A stretch of 64,000 bases of DNA from Vibrio hangzhouensis (GTDB lineage: Bacteria; Pseudomonadota; Gammaproteobacteria; Enterobacterales; Vibrionaceae): NCBI RefSeq assembly GCF_900107935.1, contig NZ_FNVG01000007.1, forward strand, positions 124,001 to 188,000. The letters run 5' to 3'. Both the position numbers and the translations under genes were made by a program. The notes beneath the pieces were generated by a model, which did not search any database, was not told the DNA's origin, and worked only from the letters and a program-made list of their open reading frames with translations. Below are positions 10,245 to 21,698 of the stretch, one piece after another (within the stretch, counting starts at the first letter, position 1; the number at the start of each line of letters is the position of its first letter).

Positions 10245-12977
10245 ATGATTACTAACCTACTGACAAAGGTCATTGGTAGTCGCAACGACAGAACATTGCG
10301 TCGACTAAGAAAAATCGTAAAGCAGATTAATAACTACGAGCCGCAGTTCGAAGCGTTGTCTGATGAAGAACTAAAAGCGAAAACGGTCGAGTTTCGTGAG
10401 CGTTTGGACAAGGGCGAGGATCTGGACCAACTGCTGCCAGAAGCCTTTGCGACGGTTCGTGAAGCATCTAAGCGTGTGTTCGGCATGCGTCACTTCGATG
10501 TTCAGCTTATCGGTGGTATGGTGCTGAACTCTGGTCAGATTGCAGAGATGCGTACCGGTGAAGGTAAAACACTGACAGCAACACTTCCTGCCTATCTCAA
10601 TGCGCTGCCTGGCAAAGGCGTTCATATCGTTACTGTGAACGACTATCTGGCTAAGCGTGATGCGGAAACTAACCGCGCTCTATTTGAATTCCTGGGTATG
10701 ACTGTTGGCGTTAACGTACCCAATATGCATCCACAAGAGAAAAAAGAAGCCTATCAGGCTGATATCCTGTACGGAACCAACAACGAGTTTGGTTTCGACT
10801 ATTTGCGCGATAACATGGCGTTCCGTGTTGAAGATCGTGTGCAACGCGAACGTTTCTTTGCTGTTGTGGATGAGGTGGACTCGATCCTTATCGATGAAGC
10901 TCGTACACCACTGATCATCTCTGGTCCAGCGGAAGACAGCTCTGATCTTTATACTCGTATCAACACCTTGATTCCTCACCTTGAGAAGCAAGATCAAGAA
11001 GATTCTGAAGAATATCGTGGTGACGGTCACTATACCGTTGATGAGAAATCAAAGCAGGTTCACCTAACGGAAACCGGCCAGGAGTTTGTCGAAGAGCTAC
11101 TGGTTAAGAATGGCCTGATGGAAGAGGGTGACACGCTTTACTCACCAACCAATATCAGTTTGTTACATCACGTGAATGCTGCGCTTCGTGCCCACGTCCT
11201 GTTTGAGAAAAACGTCGATTATATCGTCAACGAGCAAGGTGAAGTGGTCATTGTTGACGAACACACGGGCCGTACTATGCCTGGTCGTCGCTGGTCTGAA
11301 GGTCTGCATCAAGCGGTAGAGGCGAAAGAAGGCGTTAAGATCCAGAATGAAAACCAGACGCTGGCTTCAATTACTTTCCAGAACTACTTCCGTTTGTATC
11401 ACAAGCTGTCAGGTATGACGGGTACAGCCGATACAGAAGCGTTCGAATTCCAGTCTATCTATGGTCTGGAAACCGTGGTTATTCCAACCAACAAACCGAT
11501 GATTCGTAACGATATGCCCGATGTGGTTTATCGTACTGAGGTGGAAAAATTCAACGCCATCATTGAAGACATTAAAGAGCGAGCTGCGAATGGCCAGCCG
11601 AGTCTTGTTGGTACCGTGTCGATTGAAAAATCGGAATTGCTTTCTAACGCACTGAAGCAAGCGAAGATCAAACACAATGTTCTAAACGCGAAGTTCCACG
11701 AAAGAGAAGCAGAAATCGTTGCGGAAGCGGGGACACCTGGTGCCGTAACTATCGCAACCAACATGGCCGGTCGTGGTACCGATATCGTGCTGGGTGGTAG
11801 CTGGCAAGCAAAAGTCGAACAGCTGGATAATCCATCTAAAGAGCAGATCGATGCGATCAAAGCAGAGTGGAAAGGAGTTCACGATCAAGTGCTTGAAGCC
11901 GGTGGCCTGCACATCATTGGTACTGAGCGTCATGAATCTCGTCGTATCGACAACCAGTTACGTGGTCGTTCTGGTCGTCAGGGTGATGCGGGTTCTTCGC
12001 GTTTCTACTTGTCTATGGAAGACCAACTGTTACGTATCTTTACGTCTGATCGTATGGCAAGCCTTATCCAGAGTGGTATGGAAGAAGGGGAAGCGATTGA
12101 AAGTAAGATGCTGTCTCGTTCGATTGAAAAAGCGCAACGAAAAGTGGAAGGTCGTAACTTCGACATTCGTAAGCAGCTTCTTGAGTTTGATGACGTGGCG
12201 AATGACCAACGTAAGGTAGTTTACGAACTGCGTGATGAACTCATGACGGCGGAAGACATCAGCGAAATGCTGGAGCAAAACCGTGAGGATGTGTTCACTT
12301 CCGTGATCGACGAATACATTCCGCCTCAGTCTCTGGAAGACATGTGGGACATCGAAGGCCTGCAAGAAAGGCTGAAGAAGGATTTCGATCTAGATCTGGC
12401 GATTCAGTCATGGCTGGAAGAAGACGACAAACTGTATGAAGAAGCACTGCGTGAGAAGATTTTAGAAAATGCTGTGACTATCTACAAACAGAAAGAAGAG
12501 ACCGTTGGTGCACAAGTGCTGCGCAACTTCGAGAAGTCTGTGATGTTGCAAACTCTGGATACACTCTGGAAAGAGCACTTGGCCGCAATGGACCACCTGC
12601 GTCAGGGTATCCATCTACGCGGTTACGCTCAGAAGAATCCAAAACAAGAATACAAACGTGAGTCGTTTGAACTGTTCGAGCAGTTGTTGGATTCACTGAA
12701 GTTTGATGTGATTACCATTCTGTCTAAAGTTCGCGTTCAGCAGCAAGAAGAAGTTGAGCGTATGGAAGCTCAGCGTCAGGCTCAGGCCCAAGCTGCGGCA
12801 GCAAAAGCTCAGGCGCAACACGCTGATGCGGAGAATCAACTGGCTGACAACTCCGAGCAATCTGAACAGGGCGCTCACCAGCCTATGGTTCGTGAAGAAC
12901 GCAAAGTGGGTCGCAACGAACCTTGCCCATGCGGAAGTGGCAAGAAGTACAAACAGTGCCATGGTAAAATCAGCTAA
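10245..12977 (+). CDS. secA: Preprotein translocase ATPase SecA
   Basis: SecA is the ATPase that drives unfolded preproteins through SecYEG. The 910-residue product carries, in order, the Q motif region, Walker A MRTGEGKT, the [19 protein letters not shown]alker B region, the preprotein cross-linking domain, [10 protein letters not shown], the arginine-finger stretch RGRSGRQGD, an Ala/Gln-rich linker and a C-terminal zinc/SecB-binding tail [14 protein letters not shown]. It starts at an ATG with GAGAG upstream and is monocistronic: there is a long leader before it and a terminator after it. No secM precedes it, so any secretion-sensing control must work differently from E. coli. Confidence 0.98.
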   Translation: MITNLLTKVIGSRNDRTLRRLRKIVKQINNYEPQFEALSDEELKAKTVEFRERLDKGEDLDQLLPEAFATVREASKRVFGMRHFDVQLIGGMVLNSGQIAEMRTGEGKTLTATLPAYLNALPGKGVHIVTVNDYLAKRDAETNRALFEFLGMTVGVNVPNMHPQEKKEAYQADILYGTNNEFGFDYLRDNMAFRVEDRVQRERFFAVVDEVDSILIDEARTPLIISGPAEDSSDLYTRINTLIPHLEKQDQEDSEEYRGDGHYTVDEKSKQVHLTETGQEFVEELLVKNGLMEEGDTLYSPTNISLLHHVNAALRAHVLFEKNVDYIVNEQGEVVIVDEHTGRTMPGRRWSEGLHQAVEAKEGVKIQNENQTLASITFQNYFRLYHKLSGMTGTADTEAFEFQSIYGLETVVIPTNKPMIRNDMPDVVYRTEVEKFNAIIEDIKERAANGQPSLVGTVSIEKSELLSNALKQAKIKHNVLNAKFHEREAEIVAEAGTPGAVTIATNMAGRGTDIVLGGSWQAKVEQLDNPSKEQIDAIKAEWKGVHDQVLEAGGLHIIGTERHESRRIDNQLRGRSGRQGDAGSSRFYLSMEDQLLRIFTSDRMASLIQSGMEEGEAIESKMLSRSIEKAQRKVEGRNFDIRKQLLEFDDVANDQRKVVYELRDELMTAEDISEMLEQNREDVFTSVIDEYIPPQSLEDMWDIEGLQERLKKDFDLDLAIQSWLEEDDKLYEEALREKILENAVTIYKQKEETVGAQVLRNFEKSVMLQTLDTLWKEHLAAMDHLRQGIHLRGYAQKNPKQEYKRESFELFEQLLDSLKFDVITILSKVRVQQQEEVERMEAQRQAQAQAAAAKAQAQHADAENQLADNSEQSEQGAHQPMVREERKVGRNEPCPCGSGKKYKQCHGKIS

Positions 12978-12995
12978 ACCATGATGTCATAGATG

Positions 12996-13024
12996 AAGAG
13001 TCGCATTATGCGGCTCTTTTTTTT
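12996..13024 (+). terminator. Intrinsic terminator after secA
   Basis: AAGAGTCGCA (12996-13005) pairs with TGCGGCTCTT (13009-13018), one T-G wobble, 3-nt loop, followed by more T to 13024. Confidence 0.88.
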
Positions 13025-13098
13025 ATGACGAACATAGGGATTAGCCTAAGTAACGGTTGAACAATTAACCTAGAAAGATAAGAAAGTAGAGGAAGAAA

Positions 13099-13497
13099 GT
13101 GAAGCGAGTTCATATTGTAGCGGCGATCATCTTCAACCAGGATAAGTCAGAGGTCTTCATCACCAAACGTCCCGATAACCTTCATAAAGGCGGCTTTTGG
13201 GAATTTCCCGGAGGCAAAGTTGAAGTAGGGGAAACTGTCGGGGAAGCCATCACTCGAGAGCTGTTTGAGGAAATAGATATTCAGGTCACAGAGCTTGAGA
13301 ACTTCGAGCATCTGCTTTATGACTATCCAGATAAGTCATTGGAGTTTGACTTTATCTCTGTCACTGCATTTGACAATGAGCCTTACGGTAAAGAAGGTCA
13401 GGAAGGGCGTTGGGTGCCGATAGCCGAGTTGGCGAATTACGCCTTTCCAGAGGCAAACGTGCCCATCCTGAACAAAGTCATCGAAAAATACCGTTAA
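13099..13497 (+). CDS. mutT: 8-oxo-dGTP diphosphatase MutT (Nudix)
   Basis: MutT hydrolyses 8-oxo-dGTP to keep oxidised guanine out of DNA. The 132-residue product has a Nudix box GKVEVGETVGEAITRELFEE, with ID in place of the usual XG after the last glutamate pair. The start is GTG at 13099 with AGAGGA at 13088-13093. E. coli MutT is 129 residues. It lies downstream of secA as in E. coli, but a terminator separates them, so it probably has its own promoter. Confidence 0.93.
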   Translation: MKRVHIVAAIIFNQDKSEVFITKRPDNLHKGGFWEFPGGKVEVGETVGEAITRELFEEIDIQVTELENFEHLLYDYPDKSLEFDFISVTAFDNEPYGKEGQEGRWVPIAELANYAFPEANVPILNKVIEKYR

Positions 13498-13524
13498 TTT
13501 ATTCAAGGGTGCTAGCGACCCTAG

Positions 13525-14382
<858 letters not shown>

Positions 14383-14386
14383 TAAG

Positions 14387-14410
14387 AAGCGCCGATAGGC
14401 GCTTTTTTTT
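14387..14410 (+). terminator. Intrinsic terminator after dapB
   Basis: AAGCGCC (14387-14393) and GGCGCTT (14398-14404) around GATA, followed by a T-run to 14410. Confidence 0.9.
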
Positions 14411-14791
14411 CGCCAAAGTTAACCGCAATCTATGATTTTCTTCTTTACATAAATATTCTGATTGAATGCTGAGTGATAGGATAATACCTCTTAACTTTCG
14501 AATTTACTAAAAGGTCGGTTTTTGACCTGGTTTTACATAATTAGATGTTAATTATAGGGGTTTGGAGTGAAAAACTGTCAAAGTGTTGGTTTTTGTAAGG
14601 TTAACTTGTTTCGGGTATCGTTTGCGCAAATCTCAGTTGTCGTTTAGGTGTAATGCGTTGCCTTTTATCATGCGAAAAACTATGCTGTTCACTAACTGCT
14701 TGAAAAATGTTCTTCAAATGTGCATTTTTAGCGGTTTTAAGCAAATAAATGGTCAATGCCGAGAAAAATTAATTTTATTTTTCGGCAGTTG

Positions 14792-14820
14792 TTGACACAT
14801 GTAATCGACGTCATTAGAAT
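14792..14820 (+). promoter_or_regulatory. carAB upstream promoter (P1)
   Basis: TTGACA at 14792-14797 and TAGAAT at 14815-14820 with ideal 17-bp spacing. It would give a leader of about 100 nt that contains both ARG boxes. Confidence 0.7.
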
Positions 14821-14878
14821 ACCGCCAATTTGTCTGAACTACCTGAAACCGCTTATTTATGGCGAAGAGGAAGGCAGA

Positions 14879-14917
14879 TTTGCAATTTAATTTAAAATTT
14901 ATGCATTTTTATTCTGG
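14879..14917 (+). promoter_or_regulatory. Tandem ArgR-type boxes before carA
   Basis: Against TGAATWWWWATTCA, box 1 (14879-14896, core TGCAATTTAATTTA) matches 11 of 14 positions and box 2 (14900-14917, core TGCATTTTTATTCT) matches 12 of 14. They are separated by exactly 3 bp, the usual spacing of ARG box pairs. TAAAAT at 14893-14898, spanning the box junction, could be the -10 of an arginine-repressed second promoter. Box 2 runs into the carA ribosome binding site TGGAGG. Confidence 0.65.
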
Positions 14918-14925
14918 AGGTTGTC

Positions 14926-16065
14926 TTGAGTAAATCAGCACTGTTAGTCCTAGAAGATGGGACAGTGTTCCACGGTGTTTCCATTGGAGCAGATGGTTTA
15001 TCCGTTGGTGAAGTTGTTTTTAATACCTCGATGACGGGGTACCAAGAAATCCTCACTGATCCTTCCTATTCTCAACAGATCGTTACCCTTACTTATCCTC
15101 ACATTGGCAATACTGGTACTAATAAAGAAGACGAAGAGTCTTCGGCAATCCACGCACAAGGCCTTGTGATCCGCGATCTTCCTCTTATCGCTTCTAACTT
15201 CCGTAATGAACAGTCACTTTCTGACTACCTTAAGTCTCAAAACATCGTTGGTATCGCAGATATCGATACGCGTAAACTGACTCGTCTACTACGTGAGAAA
15301 GGTGCACAGAACGGTTGTATCGTCGCTGGCGATAATCTGGATGAGGCTCTGGCGCTCGCTAAGGCGAAAGAATTCCCTGGCTTGAAAGGTATGGATCTTG
15401 CGAAAGAAGTTACAACAAAAGAGACGTATCAATGGAAACAGGGTTCGTGGACGCTCGAGGGTGGTCTTCCTGAAGCGAAAGACGACAGCGAACTGCCATA
15501 TCACGTTGTTGCCTACGACTTCGGCGCAAAACGCAACATCTTACGCATGCTTGTTGACCGCGGCTGCCGCCTAACAGTGGTTCCGGCGCAAACTTCTGCT
15601 GAAGACGTGCTTGCACTCAACCCAGATGGCGTATTCCTGTCAAACGGCCCTGGTGACCCGGCGCCATGTACATACGCTATCGAAGCAACAAAAGTATTCC
15701 TAGACAAAGGCCTGCCAATCTTCGGTATCTGCCTTGGTCACCAAATCTTGGCTCTAGCGTCTGGTGCGCAAACAGTGAAGATGAAGTTTGGCCACCACGG
15801 TGCAAACCACCCAGTTAAAGACCTTGATCGTGACGTAGTAATGATTACTTCACAGAACCACGGCTTTGCTGCGGATGAAGCGACGCTTCCAGAGAACCTA
15901 CGTGCGACGCACAAGTCTCTGTTCGACGGTACGCTTCAGGGGATCCACCGTACAGATAAGCCAGCGTTCAGCTTCCAGGGTCACCCTGAAGCGAGCCCAG
16001 GTCCACACGATGCAGCGCCATTGTTTGACCACTTCATCGAACTTATTAAACAACACAAAGCGTAA
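14926..16065 (+). CDS. carA: Carbamoyl-phosphate synthase small subunit
   Basis: CarA is the glutaminase subunit that supplies ammonia to CarB for carbamoyl phosphate, used in arginine and pyrimidine synthesis. The 379-residue product has the N-terminal CarA domain ([25 protein letters not shown]) and a C-terminal class I glutamine amidotransferase with nucleophile motif FGICLGHQ and histidine/glutamate motif [11 protein letters not shown]. The start is TTG at 14926, placed by TGGAGG about 7 bp upstream. carB follows after 16 bp. A TTG start and ARG boxes over the ribosome binding site point to control of both transcription and translation. Confidence 0.96.
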   Translation: MSKSALLVLEDGTVFHGVSIGADGLSVGEVVFNTSMTGYQEILTDPSYSQQIVTLTYPHIGNTGTNKEDEESSAIHAQGLVIRDLPLIASNFRNEQSLSDYLKSQNIVGIADIDTRKLTRLLREKGAQNGCIVAGDNLDEALALAKAKEFPGLKGMDLAKEVTTKETYQWKQGSWTLEGGLPEAKDDSELPYHVVAYDFGAKRNILRMLVDRGCRLTVVPAQTSAEDVLALNPDGVFLSNGPGDPAPCTYAIEATKVFLDKGLPIFGICLGHQILALASGAQTVKMKFGHHGANHPVKDLDRDVVMITSQNHGFAADEATLPENLRATHKSLFDGTLQGIHRTDKPAFSFQGHPEASPGPHDAAPLFDHFIELIKQHKA

Positions 16066-16081
16066 TTCGGAGTAGTTGAGA

Positions 16082-19000
16082 ATGCCAAAACGTACTGACT
16101 TAAAAAGTATTCTAATTCTTGGTGCTGGCCCAATCGTCATCGGTCAGGCTTGTGAGTTTGACTACTCAGGCGCTCAAGCGTGTAAAGCACTGCGCGAAGA
16201 AGGTTACCGAGTTATTCTTGTGAACTCGAACCCTGCAACTATCATGACTGACCCAGACATGGCAGATGCAACCTATATTGAGCCTATCCAATGGGAAGTG
16301 GTTCGTAAGATCATCGAGAAAGAGCGTCCAGATGCAGTACTGCCTACTATGGGTGGTCAGACTGCACTTAACTGTGCTCTAGACCTAGAAAAGCACGGTG
16401 TACTTGCTGAGTTCGGTGTAGAGATGATCGGTGCAACGGCTGACGCTATCGATAAAGCAGAAGACCGCTCTCGCTTCGATAAAGCGATGAAGTCAATCGG
16501 CCTGGAGTGTCCACGTGCTGACACGGCTAAGACTATGGAAGAAGCTTATGGCGTTCTTGATATGGTTGGCTTCCCTTGTATCATCCGCCCTTCTTTCACT
16601 ATGGGTGGTACTGGTGGTGGTATCGCGTATAACAAAGAAGAGTTCGAAGAGATCTGTCGCCGCGGTCTAGACCTTTCTCCAACTAATGAGCTTCTTATCG
16701 ATGAGTCGCTAATCGGCTGGAAAGAGTACGAGATGGAAGTGGTTCGTGACAAAGCGGACAACTGTATTATCGTTTGTGCGATTGAAAACTTCGACCCAAT
16801 GGGTATTCACACTGGTGACTCAATCACAGTGGCGCCAGCGCAAACGCTGACCGACAAAGAATACCAATTGATGCGTAACGCTTCTCTAGCGGTTCTGCGT
16901 GAAATCGGTGTAGAAACCGGTGGTTCAAACGTTCAGTTTGGTATCAACCCGAAAGATGGCCGTATGGTTATCATCGAGATGAACCCGCGTGTATCTCGCT
17001 CTTCTGCGTTAGCGTCTAAAGCAACAGGTTTCCCAATCGCGAAGATTGCAGCGAAACTGGCAGTTGGCTTCACTCTAGACGAGCTAATGAACGACATCAC
17101 GGGCGGCGCAACTCCAGCATCGTTCGAACCAACTATCGACTACGTTGTGACTAAGATCCCTCGCTTTAACTTCGAGAAGTTCGCCGGTGCTAACGACCGT
17201 CTAACGACTCAGATGAAGTCTGTTGGTGAGGTAATGGCGATTGGTCGTAACCAGCAAGAGTCTCTACAAAAAGCACTTCGCGGTCTAGAAGTAGGCGTGA
17301 ACGGCTTTGATGAGATGGTTGACCTAGACTCTCCAGACGCACTATCTAAAATCCGTCACGAGCTGAAAGAAGCGGGTGCGGAGCGTATCTGGTACATCGC
17401 AGACGCATTCCGTGCCGGTCTGTCGGTTGACGGCGTATTCAACCTAACGCAAATCGACCGTTGGTTCCTGGTTCAAATCGAAGAGATTGTGAAACTAGAG
17501 AACGAAGTTAAGGCAGGCGGTTTCGCAGGTCTAACTCAAGACGTACTTCGCAAGATGAAGCGTAAAGGTTTCGCGGATGCACGCCTATCGACTCTGCTAG
17601 GTGTCTCTGAAAGCGAAATCCGTCGTCTACGTGACCAGTACGAGATTCACCCTGTTTACAAGCGCGTAGATACCTGTGCAGCAGAGTTCTCATCTGACAC
17701 GGCTTACATGTACTCATCTTACGATGAAGAGTGTGAAGCGCAGCCAACAGACAAAGACAAGATCATGGTTCTGGGCGGTGGTCCTAACCGTATCGGTCAG
17801 GGTATTGAATTTGACTACTGCTGTGTACACGCGTCTCTTGCACTGCGTGAAGACGGTTACGAAACCATCATGGTTAACTGTAACCCTGAGACAGTATCAA
17901 CGGATTACGACACGTCAGATCGTCTGTACTTCGAACCGGTAACGCTTGAAGATGTACTGTCAATCGTACGCGTTGAGAAGCCAAAAGGCGTTATCGTTCA
18001 GTACGGTGGTCAAACTCCACTGAAACTGGCTCGTGCCTTAGAAGCGGCGGGTGTGCCGATCATTGGTACTAGCCCAGACGCTATCGACCGTGCAGAAGAT
18101 CGTGAGCGCTTCCAAGTTGCCGTAGACCGTCTAGGCCTACTACAACCAGAAAACGCCACAGTAACGACGCTTGAGCAGGCAGTTGATAAATCTCGTGAAA
18201 TCGGCTTCCCACTTGTTGTACGTCCTTCATACGTACTCGGTGGTCGTGCGATGGAAATCGTATACGACGAGCAAGACCTACGTCGCTACTTCAACGAAGC
18301 AGTGAGCGTGTCTAACGAATCGCCAGTACTTCTAGATAGCTTCCTTGACGACGCAGTAGAAGTCGATATCGATGCTATCTGTGACGGGGAGCGTGTAGTT
18401 ATCGGCGGCATCATGGAGCACATCGAGCAAGCGGGTGTTCACTCAGGTGACTCAGCATGTTCACTTCCTGCTTACACGCTGAGTGCGGAAATCCAAGACA
18501 CTATGCGTGAGCAAGTTGAAAAGCTAGCGTTCGAGTTGGGTGTACGTGGACTAATGAACACTCAGTTTGCTGTCAAAGACAACAAGGTTTACCTAATCGA
18601 AGTAAACCCACGTGCAGCACGTACGGTACCGTTCGTTTCTAAAGCAACAGGTGCACCACTTGCGAAAATCGCAGCACGTGTAATGGCGGGCCAATCTCTA
18701 GAGTCTCAAGGCTTTACTAAAGAGATCATCCCACCATACTACTCTGTGAAAGAAGTGGTACTGCCGTTCAACAAGTTCCCAGGTGTTGACCCACTACTAG
18801 GCCCAGAAATGCGCTCTACTGGTGAAGTTATGGGTGTTGGCGCAACGTTCGCAGAAGCTTACGCGAAAGCAGAACTAGGTTGTGGTAATGTTTACCCAGA
18901 AGGCGGCCGCGCACTACTGTCTGTTCGCGAAGGCGACAAGCAGCGCGTCGTTGACCTAGCGTCTAAGCTAACTAAGCTTGGCTACCAACTAGATGCGACA

Positions 19001-19306
19001 CACGGTACAGCAGTTATCCTAGGTGAAGCTGGCATCAACCCTCGTCTTGTGAACAAGGTACACGAAGGTCGTCCACACATCCTGGACCGCATCAAGAACA
19101 ACGAGTACACCTACATCGTGAACACGGCTGCTGGTCGTCAGGCGATTGAAGACTCCAAAGTTCTACGTCGCGGTGCTCTGGCGGAGAAAGTGAACTACAC
19201 CACAACGCTAAACGCAGCGTTCGCAACGTGTATGGCTCACACTGCTGATGCAAAAATATCGGTAACGTCAGTACAAGAACTGCACGAGCAAATCAAAAAC
19301 GCTTAA
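16082..19306 (+). CDS. carB: Carbamoyl-phosphate synthase large subunit
   Basis: CarB makes carbamoyl phosphate from bicarbonate, two ATP and ammonia from CarA. The 1074-residue product is a tandem of two ATP-grasp halves, each opening with a glycine-rich Rossmann-like stretch ([19 protein letters not shown] near residue 13 and [18 protein letters not shown] near residue 560), and ends with a methylglyoxal-synthase-like allosteric domain. A TTG in frame at 16076 is passed over for the ATG at 16082, since GGAG at 16069-16072 fits the latter. Codon use is highly biased to preferred triplets, as expected of a strongly expressed gene. Confidence 0.97.
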   Translation: MPKRTDLKSILILGAGPIVIGQACEFDYSGAQACKALREEGYRVILVNSNPATIMTDPDMADATYIEPIQWEVVRKIIEKERPDAVLPTMGGQTALNCALDLEKHGVLAEFGVEMIGATADAIDKAEDRSRFDKAMKSIGLECPRADTAKTMEEAYGVLDMVGFPCIIRPSFTMGGTGGGIAYNKEEFEEICRRGLDLSPTNELLIDESLIGWKEYEMEVVRDKADNCIIVCAIENFDPMGIHTGDSITVAPAQTLTDKEYQLMRNASLAVLREIGVETGGSNVQFGINPKDGRMVIIEMNPRVSRSSALASKATGFPIAKIAAKLAVGFTLDELMNDITGGATPASFEPTIDYVVTKIPRFNFEKFAGANDRLTTQMKSVGEVMAIGRNQQESLQKALRGLEVGVNGFDEMVDLDSPDALSKIRHELKEAGAERIWYIADAFRAGLSVDGVFNLTQIDRWFLVQIEEIVKLENEVKAGGFAGLTQDVLRKMKRKGFADARLSTLLGVSESEIRRLRDQYEIHPVYKRVDTCAAEFSSDTAYMYSSYDEECEAQPTDKDKIMVLGGGPNRIGQGIEFDYCCVHASLALREDGYETIMVNCNPETVSTDYDTSDRLYFEPVTLEDVLSIVRVEKPKGVIVQYGGQTPLKLARALEAAGVPIIGTSPDAIDRAEDRERFQVAVDRLGLLQPENATVTTLEQAVDKSREIGFPLVVRPSYVLGGRAMEIVYDEQDLRRYFNEAVSVSNESPVLLDSFLDDAVEVDIDAICDGERVVIGGIMEHIEQAGVHSGDSACSLPAYTLSAEIQDTMREQVEKLAFELGVRGLMNTQFAVKDNKVYLIEVNPRAARTVPFVSKATGAPLAKIAARVMAGQSLESQGFTKEIIPPYYSVKEVVLPFNKFPGVDPLLGPEMRSTGEVMGVGATFAEAYAKAELGCGNVYPEGGRALLSVREGDKQRVVDLASKLTKLGYQLDATHGTAVILGEAGINPRLVNKVHEGRPHILDRIKNNEYTYIVNTAAGRQAIEDSKVLRRGALAEKVNYTTTLNAAFATCMAHTADAKISVTSVQELHEQIKNA

Positions 19307-19357
19307 TCGGATAAAAACTAAGAAGCAGGTTTGCCCTGCCTTCTAGACAACCTCATT

Positions 19358-19384
19358 GCCCGCTCACTTGAGCGGGCTTTTTTT
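19358..19384 (+). terminator. Intrinsic terminator after carB
   Basis: GCCCGCTC (19358-19365) and GAGCGGGC (19370-19377) around ACTT, then a run of T to 19384. Confidence 0.92.
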
Positions 19385-19471
19385 GTTACCAAGTCAAGTC
19401 AGAGACTGTTTTTTAATCAAATAGCCTTGGCGCTATATTCCTGTTTTCAATTAAAACACAGGAAAACAGCA

Positions 19472-19969
19472 GTGAAATCGAAACTCTCAACGGCGGCGCT
19501 ATTCGCGCTAACCACACTCACCACACCTGTGATGGCCGACAATGGTTTATATCTTGGTACTCTGTTAAGTACAGTGCGAGTCGCCAACGATTCCATCAAA
19601 CTACCCCCATCAAATGTCAGTAATCTGGGGGTACAGGCGGGGTACTCATTTAGTGAACATTTTGCGTTAGAAGGTCGATATTTCTATGCGATCGAACGCG
19701 TCAGCACGCTCCCTCTGCACCAGTCACAGCTGTATGCCAGAGTCAGTTATCCGTTCGGCGAGTGTTTTTCTGTCTACGCGCTGGCAGGTGTCAATATCAG
19801 CAGGCAACATTCGGCAAGCAGTAATGTTCAGAGTTCATTCTCAGGCGGGGCCGGTGTGTCATACGCTTTTAGCGAAAAGGTAAAAGGATCGCTGGAATAC
19901 GTATCGTTAGCACAACGCAGACTCTACAGCGGCAATGCGGTCAATATCGGCCTGAGTTACCACTTTTAA
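19472..19969 (+). CDS. Small outer-membrane beta-barrel protein
   Basis: The 165-residue product has a signal peptide (MKSKLSTAALFALTTLTTPVMA, cleavage before DNG), alternating hydrophobic strands, repeated aromatic girdle residues and a terminal phenylalanine (GLSYHF), all typical of an eight-stranded outer-membrane barrel. GTG at 19472 with AGGAAA upstream is the likely start; the frame remains open back to 19331 but that stretch covers the carB terminator and has no signal-like sequence. It stands alone after carB. The family resembles OmpA-like/OMP_b-brl barrels; I do not recognise a specific function. Confidence 0.8.
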   Translation: MKSKLSTAALFALTTLTTPVMADNGLYLGTLLSTVRVANDSIKLPPSNVSNLGVQAGYSFSEHFALEGRYFYAIERVSTLPLHQSQLYARVSYPFGECFSVYALAGVNISRQHSASSNVQSSFSGGAGVSYAFSEKVKGSLEYVSLAQRRLYSGNAVNIGLSYHF

Positions 19970-20067
19970 TCTATGCCTGATAGGAATGGGTTTCTATCCT
20001 CAATTTCGCTAGTGTTAGTGCTTGTGGCAAGTAAAATAGCGCAACGATATGAGTTTGAGTCCGGCGC

Positions 20068-20847
20068 ATGGAAGTTACAATTGAAATTTTAGGGATGTTG
20101 TTTTTGGTGGCCAGCCTGGCTGGATTTATTGATGCGATGGCCGGTGGTGGTGGTCTGTTGACGCTGCCAGCTCTGCTCTCGGCGGGTGTGCCGCCAACGC
20201 AGGCTCTGGCGACTAACAAGCTTCAAAGCTCATTTGGTAGCTTTTCTGCAACCTGGTATTTTGTTCGTAACGGCATTGTTGATTTAAAGGATATGCGGCT
20301 GGCGATTGCCTGCACTTTTATTGGCTCTGCCATTGGTGCCGAGTTGGTGCAGCACATTGATGCCGGTGTGTTAACCAGTTTGATTCCGATCTTGTTGCTG
20401 GCTATCTCTTTGTATTTCTTGTTTGCTCCCCAAGCGGGTGAAGGGCGAGGGAAGCCTAGGCTGTCTGAGACGATGTTCGCATTTTCCGTTGGCACAGGGG
20501 TGGGCTTTTACGATGGGTTCTTTGGGCCTGGAACCGGCTCTATCTTTACCATTTGCTTTGTGGCGATTGCCCAGTTATCCATTGTTCATGCCACAGCAAG
20601 AACTAAGGTTCTTAATTTTACGTCAAATCTCGCGGCGCTGATTTTTTTCGTCATTGCCGGTTTACCGGTTTGGGAGATAGGTCTTGTCATGGCAGTGGGC
20701 GGTTTCCTGGGGGCTCGTATGGGAGCGAAAGTGGTCGTGTCAAAGGGACGAAAGTTCATTCGTCCACTGGTGGTGCTTATGTCGATGGTGATGGCAATAA
20801 AGCTACTTTGGGAACAGCATCCTCAATGGTTTCAATCATTGTTCTGA
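20068..20847 (+). CDS. TSUP (TauE/SafE, YfcA-like) membrane permease
   Basis: This 259-residue integral membrane protein belongs to the TSUP family (former DUF81), which moves sulfite, organosulfonates and similar anions across the inner membrane. It has about eight hydrophobic segments and the duplicated family motifs: FIDAMAGGGGLLTLPALLSAG in the first half, with NKLQSSFGSFSAT after it, and GFYDGFFGPGTGS in the second half. It is closest in look to E. coli YfcA. Its last 71 bp overlap the 3' end of the convergent LysR gene. The substrate cannot be read from the sequence. Confidence 0.88.
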   Translation: MEVTIEILGMLFLVASLAGFIDAMAGGGGLLTLPALLSAGVPPTQALATNKLQSSFGSFSATWYFVRNGIVDLKDMRLAIACTFIGSAIGAELVQHIDAGVLTSLIPILLLAISLYFLFAPQAGEGRGKPRLSETMFAFSVGTGVGFYDGFFGPGTGSIFTICFVAIAQLSIVHATARTKVLNFTSNLAALIFFVIAGLPVWEIGLVMAVGGFLGARMGAKVVVSKGRKFIRPLVVLMSMVMAIKLLWEQHPQWFQSLF

Positions 20848-21643
20848 GGCGTTGTTGTTTTAATGCTGACGGACGGTAAACCACATGAACCGGGCGTGTT
20901 AGTTGGGTCAAAAAGTCAAAATCAAAGCACAGCTCTTCATCGATATGGAGGGTTTTTATGATTGATAACGGTACCAAAGCGGGTGATACGCCCTGAATCG
21001 CCAGTTGCGCTGCCGCGGTATAAGAGTCCATCTGCATACTGGGTCGGATGCCGGCTTGTTGCAGGAACCCAGCTTGGTAAGTATTGGCGGGGTTATTCAG
21101 ATCATTGGTAATGAGTTTTGCTGGTGGGGTACCCAGAGGGTGTTTGCTGACCACCCTGAAAGGCTCATTGAAAAGATGGGTTGCGTGTAACCCCAGGCGT
21201 GCATTTAAGTGCCCGGCACAAAGCCCAATCGCGGCGTCACCGGATTTAACGTGTTCAATAATTCTCGGTGTGTGGTTCGTGGTGATCGTGACAAAAGGAT
21301 CATGCTTAAGCATGCCCGGCAACGTTTCACTCAGGTATCCCGCCACCAGAGTTTCAGAGCAGTCAATGCGGATTAGAGAGCGGTCGTCGAGCACTTGTTG
21401 CTCTGCAATCAGCCCACGAAGCTCATTAAGACTGGGGCCAATCCGCTCAATCAATGAGTGAGCATCAGGCGTCAGTTTGATCTGTCGGCCTTCGGGTTCA
21501 ATCAGTTTCTTACCCAACCTTTTCTCAAGATTCGCAATCCGTTTACTGACCGCTGATTGGCTGATGTACAGTCGACTTCCTGTGCGGCTCATGGTCTTTT
21601 CTTGCGCCAGCACCAGCAGAGTTTCTATTCCTTCCAGTAGCAT
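20777..21643 (-). CDS. LysR-family transcriptional regulator
   Basis: The 288-residue product has an N-terminal winged helix-turn-helix (AQEKTMSRTGSRLYISQSAV followed by SKRIANLEKRLGKKL) and a C-terminal LysR substrate-binding domain. It lies tail to tail with the TSUP permease, overlapping it by 71 bp, and 55 bp downstream of modF on the same strand. Its coinducer is unknown; the overlapping permease is a natural candidate target but this is inference. No divergent partner gene of the classical LysR type is present. Confidence 0.88.
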   Translation of the reverse strand: MLLEGIETLLVLAQEKTMSRTGSRLYISQSAVSKRIANLEKRLGKKLIEPEGRQIKLTPDAHSLIERIGPSLNELRGLIAEQQVLDDRSLIRIDCSETLVAGYLSETLPGMLKHDPFVTITTNHTPRIIEHVKSGDAAIGLCAGHLNARLGLHATHLFNEPFRVVSKHPLGTPPAKLITNDLNNPANTYQAGFLQQAGIRPSMQMDSYTAAAQLAIQGVSPALVPLSIIKTLHIDEELCFDFDFLTQLTRPVHVVYRPSALKQQRLRTMIETIEDAVPKVALLPSPST

Positions 21644-21698
21644 GTCTTTTTAATGAAAAATAGGAATGATTAACTGTCATTATAACACTAAATACTAC

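Larger units (their letters stand above)
14411..14925 (+). promoter_or_regulatory. Long carAB control region
   Basis: This 515-bp gap holds no convincing gene; a 70-codon frame at 14583-14795 has no recognisable features. It contains the palindrome TTTGCGCAAA at 14621-14630, an AT-rich hairpin at 14757-14787 whose outer arms are TGCCGA and TCGGCA, promoter P1 (14792-14820) and tandem ARG boxes (14879-14917). The length and layout resemble the two-promoter carAB control region of E. coli. Confidence 0.6.

Noticed and set aside
14411..14790. Possible integron (VCR-like) repeat or mobile remnant
   Set aside because: I looked for attC-like core sites, terminal inverted repeats and transposase fragments and saw none.
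14583..14795. 70-codon frame in the carAB upstream region
   Set aside because: No ribosome binding site, no domain or signal, AT-rich composition, and it runs into the -35 of the carAB promoter; treated as non-coding.
19331..19471. 47-codon upstream extension of the small barrel protein
   Set aside because: It spans the carB terminator hairpin and would bury the signal peptide; GTG at 19472 has its own ribosome binding site.
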